A DNA stretch of 64,000 nt from Agriotes lineatus (lineage: Eukaryota; Arthropoda; Insecta; Coleoptera; Elateridae): assembly GCA_940337035.1 (NCBI GenBank), contig CALNHX010002822.1, positions 62,001 through 126,000 of the forward strand, in the 5' to 3' direction. Below the pieces are notes generated by a model. It saw only the letters and a list, made by a program, of their open reading frames with translations. It was not told the DNA's origin and did not search any database. The translations under genes were made by a program, and so were the position numbers. Shown one piece after another: positions 55,049-64,000 of the stretch; within the stretch, counting starts at the first letter, position 1; each line of letters opens with the position of its first letter.

Positions 55049-55948
55049 ATGTTACCCCAGGAGTTACTCAACTCACGCTTGTGGTGGCACGGGCCAGAAT
55101 TTTTGTCACAGGCGGACTTAAAACCCCAGCCCGTTAAAATTGATTCGGGTGAGCTAGCAGCCCAAGAGTCGCGCCCAGTAGTGGCCACTCTTCACCATCG
55201 CGTCCCAGAATTTGAACTTTTCAGGCGCTATTCCAGTTTCACCGGTGCCAGAAATCAGCTATCGGAATTAAGAAATATCCTGTCAGGCTCTAGTGAGCAA
55301 TGCATAAGGGAAGAATTGTCGAAACATAACATTAAGTGGAATTTTATTCCGGCACGCTCTCCGCACTTTGGCGGCATCTGGGAAGCGGGGGTAAAGTCAT
55401 TGAAATATTATTTAAGGCGAATATCTTGCAATGCAAAGTTAACTTTCGTTGAGTATTACACCATGCTGACTCAAGTGGAGGCGATACTAAATTCCCGTCC
55501 ACTCTGTGTTCTCCCTACCGACGCCTCATTCCCCGAAGTCCTTACTCCTGCCCACTTCTTGATCGGTCGGAAGCTGACTTCGTTTCCGGAAGCCCAACTC
55601 CAGGGCATACCGGAAAATCGTCTCAGCCGCTATGGGCTGGTCCAGCGGCTGTCCCAGCAGTTTTGGGATCGCTGGTCCCGGGACTACCTCCACCTCCTGC
55701 AGCGCCGGCCTAAGTGGAAGTCCTCCAGCACGTCTCTAGCCCCCCAGGTGGGCGACGTGGTACTCGTCCACGACGAGGCATCTCCAAGCTACCGTTGGCC
55801 ACTGGCAATCATTTCGGCCACATATCCAGGAGCGGATGGTGTTGTGCGTGTGGTGCAAGTGCGCGATTCCCGAGGGAATCTCCTGAAACGCTCGGTGCGT
55901 AAAGTGTACATCCTACCCAAAGACGATCATTGCGATCAAGGGCAATAA
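55049..55948 (+). pseudogene. BEL/Pao element B integrase, N-terminal half deleted
   Basis: The frame starts in the linker (MLPQELLNSRLWWHGPEFL) and reads into FELFRRYSSF. It then jumps directly to TGARNQLSELRNIL, which normally follows the second catalytic Asp. The zinc-binding HHCC region and both Asp blocks are therefore missing. The Glu block (HFGGIWEAGVKSLKY) and C-terminal domain (TPAHFLIGRKL, ENRLSRYGLVQRLSQQFWDR, YRWPLAIISATYPGADGVVR) remain. The deletion is in frame, so the frame stays open to its stop at 55948. It cannot be a working integrase. Confidence 0.92.
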
Positions 55949-56173
55949 ACATTGACTTTGCTCTTAGTTGGTAGTTTTCGCTAATTGAACATTTTGCTAG
56001 GTTTAGTTGTTTCTTTGCTTGCATTCATGCTAGTTGTAAGTTATCTGTAAGACTCTTGGATTATCATCTGTCATTAGTTCTTGTTATGCATTTGATTATT
56101 TTGTAGTGTTAGATTTCAGTTTAATTTTGGGATTTAATCACGTCGTGCCATAGTCGGCACTTCGGGGGCGGCA

Positions 56174-56738
56174 TGTTTGATTCACACAGATGCGTGCATC
56201 AAAACCTTTTTGATTATAATTAATCACGTAATTCAAGTCATAACTGTTTTATCTCATTCAAAGGTCGTGGTAAAGCCAAATTTGCATCTTGCCGTATTTG
56301 TTTGCCTCTGTTAATGTTGGAAAGGAATTTGTAAGCTTCCCTTAATGGCTTTAAAGCGGATGGATACATTTTCTACTAGAACTTAAGCCGACTTAGCATA
56401 TTTGGGAATCATGGGTTTATGGATTTCGTTCAATTGCCTCATTGAGAGAGCTTAGCATTAAGGTTTCTTAGAATAAGCATTTTTCCTAAATAACGTGCGA
56501 TGCTCCGATTGGCTACGCAGGATCGCCTCAGCCAATAGTGTTTGAGCTTGCCCCTCCTTGAATTGGCGAGTTCGTCTCGCTGTAAATTCAGAGTCAGTTA
56601 GATCCAGAGCCTCGAGGAAGCAAGTTCAGCTATGCTTTGTGCTAGTTTGCGTTTCGGTCTAACTCCCTGGTAAAGACGTTTCCAGGTTGTTTTGTGTTAC
56701 GGTTACGCGCAATTCGCTATTTTCGCGTGGCCAATCCA
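56174..56738 (+). repeat. 3' LTR of BEL/Pao element B
   Basis: 565 bp, copy of 50593-51157. It is preceded by a purine-rich CTTCGGGGGCGGCA (about 56160-56173), the likely plus-strand primer tract. Confidence 0.95.
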
Positions 56739-56985
56739 AGCGTGTCACAACAGTTGAAGCTTTTGTAAAAAACCATCGGTCCATCAGTGACGTTTGTAAT
56801 CGTTGTTATTCAATATACTCGTGTTTGTTAAGTCTTGTTTCACTCCAACAACTAACTGAACCCAAGTTAGGGTTATTAAGTGGCAGTTCCCGGCAATCCC
56901 ATTGAACCGGAACTCGCAGTGGATTAATTGGGGGCCCCATTCGTGGAAGCCTCTTATCAAGTTAATCGTACAAAAAACAATAGTA
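56739..56985. other. Possible end of another LTR element
   Basis: After the LTR the sequence keeps moderate GC content and shows ATTCAATATACTCGTG followed by TTAGGGTTATTAAGTGGCAG, a shape often seen where an LTR end is followed by a primer site. No second copy or frame was found, so this is only a suggestion. Confidence 0.25.
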
Positions 56986-56999
56986 TATCCAGTTCTTAC

Positions 57000-57350
57000 A
57001 TAGGCCACTGAAACAAGAGCGGAAACGCAGAAAACAAACAGAGCGTGAAGACTGTAGAACTAAACATACTACGCTCACCACAAAGACTAAGTCTCTTGGA
57101 TAGAAAGACAAACTCAGACATAAGACAATGATGTGATGTCACCAAAGCAGTAAAGTGGATGAAAGAACGAAAGAAAAAATCGAATAAACACGTATACCGC
57201 ATGGGCCAAGACAGATTAACCAACATCTGTAAAAATAGGCGATCAACAGGAAAAAGACCCCCAGGACGACCTTCCAATAGATGGACTGAAAGTGTGTTCT
57301 CTTCATACGTGGAATAACGAGGCAGGACAAACAGGAATTAATTCCTAGTC
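57000..57350 (+). pseudogene. RTE-like reverse transcriptase C-terminal tail
   Basis: The plus strand reads, with stops, RSPQRLSLLDRKTNSDIRQ, VTKAVKWMKERK, HVYRMGQDRL and RRSTGKRPPGRPSNRWTESV, the sequence type found after the reverse transcriptase in RTE-like elements (HxxRxxDxR, GKRxxGRPxxRWxD). It is strongly decayed. Confidence 0.6.
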
Positions 57351-57379
57351 GATCGTAGAAGAAGAAAAGGGGCGATAAA

Positions 57380-58530
57380 AATTTGAAGGGGCAAATGCGG
57401 ATAGTTCCCACCAGTAGTAGCACTGCTGAAAATAAATGGAGAAGGAATGACACAACATGGCAACAAATGGGTAGCAGAAATTTTAGAAGCAAAAAGAGAG
57501 AATATATGGAAATATTGCAACAAGAAATAGAAATAAAAAAGACGTCGACCAACAATTGGGAAATATAAAAGACAGTTTAAAAACATTTGCTGAACAAGTA
57601 ATTGGCTATAAAAAAGCTCAATAAGCCGTGTGAAGAAATATGCAAACAAAACAAAGAAATCAGGACTAAAATGGATACGTTTGAGAAAATGGCAATATTC
57701 AACAAAAAAAGCTTAGAAAATATGCAAAAAGAAGAAGAATGCATGGGTGAGTAACATAATGGACTAACTAGAAAAGGAGAGTAAAACAAACATTTTCAAC
57801 AAGTTTCCACAACGGAAATGAGACGAACTATAAACGAACGATAAAAATATAAACAAAATATGGAGTAATTACTTTCAGACTTCCAATGAATAAATGCAAA
57901 ATTGTGAAGATACCAATGAGGAATCAATGTCAAAACCCATACATGGCAATATTAAAAGAGTAGTGAAGACACTAAAAAAGGAAGAGCACCCGGTGACGAC
58001 AAAATAAATGCTCAAATAGTAAAGAATGGAGATGAAGCAGTATCTACATACAAAAATATTCCACCATACAAAAAAGATATGGGAAACAGAAGAAATGCGG
58101 AATCATCGGTGAAGTGATTTGATAATACAATTTCGCAAAAAAGACAACAAAATACTTTCGACATTAATACAATAATATTCCAAAAAAATTATAGGTAACA
58201 ATACGTATTTAGGGGAAGCAATCGATGTACTACACATAATGAGACAAATTGCAGAAAAGGGACATAAATATAAAGTAGACTTACACTTACTGTTTTTACA
58301 TTTTCAGCAAACGCTTGATAAGGTTAAGGGAAAGAAACTGGTACAAATAATGAGAGAAATGAAAATCTCCCCCAGACTATTAAGATTGATCCAAGTAACG
58401 CTAGACAAAACAAGGGCTTGTGTGAGAGAATATGAAGGAGAGACAGAAGATTTTGAAGTGAAACGAGGAATAAAGCAAGAAGTGTCTTATCAGCAACACT
58501 GTTTAAGATGGATAATAATAGGATAATAAT
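57380..58530 (+). pseudogene. RTE-like reverse transcriptase N-terminal and fingers region
   Basis: A second RTE-like piece in the same orientation. From about 57970 it reads LKKGRAPGDDKINAQIVKNG, and the frame 58239-58526 reads MRQIAEKGHKYKVDLHLLFL, HFQQTLDKVKGKKLVQIMRE (eroded first catalytic block) and TRACVREYEGETEDFEVKRG, followed by a damaged GIKQE (equivalent of GVRQGD). The palm with the catalytic pair is absent. The preceding part (57400-57600) is Lys/Glu-rich, as in the linker before the reverse transcriptase. Confidence 0.65.
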
Positions 58531-58559
58531 AATAGTAATAATAAAATAATCGGATGACA

Positions 58560-61500
58560 TGACAAGAGAAGATGATCGAGGTCTTTATGAATTTAAAAAC
58601 AATGACGAACAACGTGGGACTAAAAAGCAATAAAACAAGACAAAATATATAAAGGCACTAATTAAATGATGGGGTTAAAAGCCAAGGAGGGCACAACGAT
58701 AAAAAGAATAACGGAATGGTAACCTTATGAAATAAGACGTACAGTGAGGCCCAAACTAAGGTGATGGGATGAAGTGGTAACGGATAGATATGAGGGTCAT
58801 AAAAATAAAATACTAGAAAGTGAAAGTGATAAATAGAAAACAGTAAGAACAAGTTAAGAGTGCAAGAGACAAAAAAGCCATTCCTACTTTAAAAGTGCAA
58901 AAAAAATATTGTGAAGCCTTCCACAGAAGCGGCTGAATTTCTACGGGAATGGAACACCAGGTGATGATGTCCTTCCCTTACTCAAATCTAAATATACGAT
59001 GAAATAATGGTCGGAAGCTATACATGTTTTATAGCAAAACATGCAATTCTCTCAAAAGCATTTTATATATTTCGAATTTTCAATGTACTTACGTCATTAA
59101 TAATTTGATAAAATACAAAAAAATTGCAATATGGTGACTGTAAGATAATTAAATAATATGACGTTATATTTTCGGAAGCAAATCGTATAATTTTATTTAA
59201 AAGATATAAATTAGAACGTACGACTACCTACTAAATATAAATAGAATACCTTATATAGGAAAAAAATCGAAAGTTCTTGGGAAAGAATGAGTTATAATAA
59301 TTAATCATATTCATTTAATAACAGCAACGCCTTTCAGAAACACATTACTTAATTAAAATACTAAGAATAAAACAATGCACTCATATTGTACCCTAGGGGG
59401 AAGGGTTAGAATTGCAATGTTGATTAATATTGGATGATGTAGAGTACCATTAGATTAATTGGCTTGTAAAGTATAAAAACATGCAAAATATTCTGTATCT
59501 ATAAATCATAAAAACTTCAAAAGTCGGATAATACACTAAGTTATCAACCATTTATTCATTATTTAGTATATGTGAAAACTGTTGTAGATGGTCTATTGAC
59601 ATGCGACGCCTTGGCGATTGAGGTCTCTACAAAACTGAATGGCGACACATCAAGGTTAAGCATGGGTTAACGTTAGTTAGTTTACTAATTATAAATATTA
59701 TTTTTCAAAGTACTTCAGGCTTAACTATTTTGAAGATTAGAATGATCTCTATACTTTTGTCTCATTTCTATTTTTTATTAGTTAAATATGTATATATAAA
59801 GAATTACACTTTAATAAGACATTAAAGTAAAATTAATTTCTTGAAAATTATAGCCGCTTCTTTTACATATTCGAAGTAGTACACCCTACTATAACTATGT
59901 GAAAATATTTTATTAGTGTGGTATGCAAACTGTAATTTAAAAAAATGCAAGCAAAACAATTTGGCAACGTCGCAATAGTGGAAAAAACGTAGAAATTAAA
60001 AAAGTCTAAACACATAGGCTAATTATATAATTTTATTACTTTAGAGTTCATCGAGTCTTCCTGATAAATGTAAAAATTCTTCTATTCGTCTATCAATTAA
60101 AACAACTGAGGTCTTATTGTTTTTTAAAACAGTTTCATGGCCGTGAGATAATATTAAAAAATGGAAAACATCCTAGTACACTTTACAAGTTGTAAATGAG
60201 AACAAATTAGGCTACTTTATGTAGAGTAACTGCCACCATAACCGCACAAGCTACAAGGCAATGTTTTTAGTGCTGTTTTATTCATAATTACGAGAGTAAT
60301 TTAATTTATTCAATGTTCTTTCTACATACGTACTTACCCATTTCCGCAACGATTTGGAGAAAAGATAGCCTGCATCTGGAAAAGAATTAGAGCAATTAAC
60401 ATTAGTTAACAAGGGTGAAAATGAAATTAGCAAAACGATATACTCAGTACGAAGTTAATTCAAGTTATAAAAAGATGCTGCTATTTCTATTTTTGGAAAA
60501 ATGAAGAAATAATTATGTTATATATTCTATTATCAATTCACGTTGCTTAATTTTGATTGCTAATAATTTTATCTTAATCGCGCGTTCAATAACTATAAAA
60601 CGTGCTAAAATACTAGTGCATGCTAGTGTTATCTATAATTATCCAAAATAAAGATTTTATAGCGAGCGCTAAACGCCTGTGTATACTAGATTATTAAAAG
60701 AGACGAATATAACCGTATTAATTGTGACAACCATAATCTTTGACTTAAATATCTCCTAAAGTGGCTTTCATGCCTTTTTAATTTTTTACGACCCATAAAA
60801 GAAACATTCAGATTTTTGCAGTGGTCGTTCTGAGGTTTAATCTTTTTATAAAGTAGCGCATGAGCACATCATTTTATGCGTTTTATGGTTTTTCTTGAAC
60901 ATAACAAATACCCATTTTCTTTTTATTCACCAGTTGTTAAAGTGCAGTGATGAAAGGGATGAAATGAATTACGTTATGGAAAAAACAAGAAGGTATAAAA
61001 TGCTTTTATTGATTTCAGTAGCGTATAACTGTGTTGGCGGCTAGACTGTGATACAGCAAGGGAAACACAGCGCGGAACCTCACAGTCAAAGGACTCCACC
61101 ACCGAGGGGAAACTTGAAATGGCCGCCTCGGATGAAGCTGCGTGGAGTGATAGGTGGGTGGGTCTGCTTCAAGGGGGGCCTTAAGAACTCGCGAAGCCGG
61201 TTCGTTTAATGGCCCCCAAGATGCTTGAATAGAAGGACGGATCGAGTGCGATATCAGGTACATTAAAAATACAATTTTAATTGCGCCGGCGATACTCAGC
61301 AATAAACTCATCGCACCCGGGTGCGGCATAATCGCGTCGTTAATGATGGAGCATGTAAAATAATATGAAGGCGGAATAAAGATCCTTTTAAATGTTAAAC
61401 TGATGTCGGAAAATTCAATGCATGTAAAGCAGTCGACCTACTCTACACCAGGGAGTGAACAAAGAAAATGTATTCATAGAGTTACAACGGCCGGAAAGTC

Positions 61501-63840
61501 GTTTCTAAGACGCATTGTCATTCGCCAACGGAAAGGTACCCTTGGGAAACTTCAAGACATTTTCATTTTAGTTTTTCCTATCTAGCATCTTACTTTTGAC
61601 GTATTTCAGCGTATTTTTCGCCAGGCTATACATACATTATAACTTAAATTTTATAAACACTCCAGGAATGTGCTCACTTGAAACTGAAATTGAAACTGCA
61701 TCTCACAATTATTATTATAGTCGCATTGCTAAATAAGTATTTAAATTTGAAATTTCGTGCACGAAACTGCCTTTCTATGAACAACTATTTTTTTTAAACA
61801 AATGAATATTAGTTTGCTGAGATATATCATTTAAAACTTAGTATTATTGAACTTTAATTCAGAATTGACAAGGAAAAGGTATGCGGTTTTGCGAAGAGTT
61901 CATAACAATATGTAAACTTCCACCCCTGTTTAATAAAAGTGTAAGCACTAAAAGAGCTTAACCCCTCTATTTGGAGCACCATTCTAATCAATTCTAAGAC
62001 ACTTCAAGTGATCTGGCCTTTTTCCTTATCTCTGTATTTATCTAAACTTTACTTTTATTTAGCGAAAAGATAAGATGTAATGTTGTCTCCCAGCTTTGCC
62101 AAATGACTTTCGTCTCCGCGAGTGTCTGTTATCGTTTCACTGTGTACTTTAATTTTCTCGAGTTTTCTTTTCTTTTGTTCGCCGGCCTTAGTTTATTCAG
62201 TGTGGGTATGTGTTTTGTTCTTTTTTAAATCATTAGTAACGGGCCATTTGCCGATGGCAATTCCGACGCATCTGCAGATATATAAAATCGACGTTTCGCC
62301 CAAATCGACTGAGCATAATTTATCCGTCTTCTTTCAGCCCCAGCGTCGGTCATTAAGCGTATGACGCAACTGTATTCACCCACGGATGCGATTACAACTC
62401 GGTTGAAAAGATATCGAGAAAAAGGAAGCAAAACTCTAAAAACATCATTGAAGCAAGCAACTAACTGGCGGGAAAGAGCGCGCGCTGCCGGGGCGCTGTT
62501 GCGAAGAAAGACAGAAATAACGATTTACAAAGCCTTTAATGAGGAACGAAATAGTCGTGATGGACATTTGAAATGAGCGGGTCTATAAAACAGACCGAAT
62601 CGCAGCCTGAAGACAGATATAGGCAGTTGGCTGCTTGTAAATTGTCACTAAATTGTCTATAATTCACAAAAAGGCTCCTGGTTAGGATATTGAGAGGTAT
62701 TTTCTTTGTGTTGTTTTGTATTCATTCCTTTGTTGAGCTTTTATATGGCTAAATCGAAGATATCGTGCAATGGCAATTAAAGGTGGTAGTAATTTAAAAA
62801 TTATCCTATCAGAACCCTAAAATGCTGACGTGTTCCGTGCAGGGTATAAATATGCAAAACACACTTAATTCCTCTTATGAAACTAAATTTAAAATTTAAT
62901 TTCACAAGCGGCGCTGTTAAAACACTTCCAGCAGTTGTTATGCTACATAATGAAACTTTTAAAATACATATTTCTCTCGGAACATTTCATGCATGGAAAT
63001 ATTACAGCTTTGAAACTCCGTATCGTAAGGTTACGTTATAGCAATGTTCTATTCGTTTTTCGAAATATTTAATCACTTGTGAAAATTACAGTACTAACAC
63101 CGAAACATACATATTGATTACTTGATTTAAGTATAACTATGTACAAGAAAATTTAAAGTATTTCTAGATATTGAAATAAGAAATGGCTATCTGCCTTATT
63201 CTAGTAGCAATCAACCACATTCAATAAATTCAAATTTATAGCCTAACATGTTAACAACTTTGAATGTATGTTGCACTTATTAGCAACTACGTACCTACAT
63301 TAAAATGGCATCCAGATAGTGTATTTCTATTTCTATCAAGACATGATAAATTAATGATCAAAGACCACGTGGCCGGTGACGTTTGGAGATTTAGTAAGTT
63401 TAATGATCTGTTGCATGCTAGCACTTCTTGACATTTTTTCGTCGTGTAGTTTTGAATTCTCAGGTGTGTTAATTTTCTCATATATGATACCTTCTTTCCC
63501 TTGTTTTTTAATTTATGTTACTTGAATTGTGGTGTGCATAAAAATGGACTTTTATTATTTTCCACAAAAATAACCTTGCTATATGTTACTTCCTTAATAT
63601 GTGGCACGCCACTGCTACTGTAGGATTTCGTTAAACATGGTTGCCTATATTACGTGTGCACGTGGTCAAGTGGTCTTTTTCAATGTCTCCTTACAATTTA
63701 ACGGAATTAATTCGTTTAAAAATCATTTGAATTTGCTTTTATTTAGCATCTAGTTCACTAATTTTTTAGAGTAAATGACAGTATTATAATTATAACATTC
63801 ATGTCGTGAAAATAAAAAAAAACTCATAATAATATCAAAT
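58560..63840. other. 5.3 kb without a recognisable gene
   Basis: 58560-60900 is very AT-rich with no frame above 65 codons. 61015-61340 is a GC-richer block, open on the minus strand for 104 codons (61329-61015) with Pro/Arg/Ser-rich composition and no known relatives; it might be an untranslated exon or promoter of a gene outside the window. 62225-62580 has a plus-strand frame of 71 codons (62361-62576, basic) of unknown nature. No terminal repeats, RNA genes or microsatellites of note were seen. Confidence 0.4.
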
Positions 63841-63844
63841 CAAA

Positions 63845-64000
63845 ATGTATTTATTTATTTATTTATTTCGCACTCAGCCAACAGCCGTTAGGCCAATTAT
63901 AGGCGTCGCTGTGCATTTATGGGAACTTCCAATCCCACTAACGATTGTCATTATGTTGTTATGACCGCCGGGACCAACTATTTCCGTGACAGCCGTATCA
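63845..64000 (-). mobile_element. 3' end of a non-LTR element running out of the window
   Basis: The plus strand starts with an (ATTT)n run (63846-63868) followed by ACAGCCGTTAGGCCAATTA. The same arrangement occurs at 33287-33360, where TTTATTTATT is followed by ACAGCCCACATAGCCCAATTA, the 3' end of the Jockey-type element there. So this is the tail of a related minus-strand element whose body lies beyond position 64000. Confidence 0.6.

Larger units (their letters stand above)
50593..56738 (+). mobile_element. BEL/Pao LTR retrotransposon B, recent but damaged
   Basis: A 6.1-kb element on the plus strand with two 565-bp LTRs that differ at only two positions by eye (T/C in GAGTTAGTTAG versus GAGTCAGTTAG, and A/T in TTTACGCG versus TTTTCGCG). 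Between them are a primer site, Gag, protease, reverse transcriptase, RNase H and part of integrase. Several one-base frameshifts break the polyprotein and the N-terminal half of integrase is deleted. The five bases before (TCTAT) and after (AGCGT) do not form a target duplication. Confidence 0.93.

Noticed and set aside
57139..57789. Minus-strand hydrophobic frames up to 138 codons
   Set aside because: They are antisense to Lys/Glu-rich RTE-like sequence on the plus strand.
1..64000. CRISPR arrays, rRNA or tRNA genes, bacterial operons
   Set aside because: No regularly spaced repeats with unique spacers, no rRNA words and no full tRNA cloverleaf were seen; the content is that of an animal genome.

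Overview
This is AT-rich, intron-containing eukaryotic DNA, almost certainly from an insect. The evidence is a split gene for a Na+/K+-ATPase beta subunit of insect (nervana) type, plus a dense set of transposon families typical of insect genomes: BEL/Pao, Jockey- and RTE-like non-LTR elements, a Penelope-like element, piggyBac, hAT, mariner, MITEs and a tRNA-derived SINE. I found no bacterial gene organisation, rRNA, tRNA or CRISPR array. The species cannot be named from the sequence.

Only two cellular-type genes are supported, both on the minus strand. At 14946-19632 are the last six coding exons of a Na+/K+-ATPase beta subunit. Its short cytoplasmic first exon was not found. At 25014-32479 is a six-exon gene with an open frame of about 1001 codons. 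It encodes two N-terminal zinc fingers, a tyrosine-recombinase (Crypton-type) core that still has candidate R, K, R, H and Y catalytic residues, and a C-terminal Myb/SANT-like segment. Its fourth intron carries a three-level nest: a hAT-like element with an 8-bp target duplication, inside it a long-inverted-repeat element flanked by TA, and inside that a non-LTR retrotransposon fragment.

The rest is layered mobile DNA. 1-14.9 kb: mariner, hAT and MITE pieces, a 93-bp tandem repeat, a Ty3/gypsy RNase H fragment, an RTE-like reverse transcriptase, a foldback element, and the 3' end of a Penelope-like element (GIY-YIG endonuclease plus a hammerhead-like fold). 20-22.5 kb: a Jockey-type endonuclease fragment cut by an RTE-like element with inverted duplicated tails. 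33-35 kb: a Jockey-type reverse transcriptase. 37.7-40.5 kb: a complete-ended but broken piggyBac. 41-43.4 kb: a MITE, a SINE and an RTE remnant.

43.7-56.7 kb is a cluster of three elements end to end: a BEL/Pao element on the minus strand lacking its reverse transcriptase, a 1.8-kb element with about 300-bp terminal inverted repeats carrying a broken gene for a PIN-like/CXC-cysteine protein, and a second BEL/Pao element on the plus strand whose 565-bp LTRs differ at only two positions by eye. 57-58.5 kb holds RTE-like fragments. 58.6-63.8 kb shows no recognisable gene. The window ends inside the 3' tail of another non-LTR element.

The best candidates for something under-described are the long-inverted-repeat element family with the PIN-like/CXC protein, and the intact, spliced Crypton-like recombinase gene.
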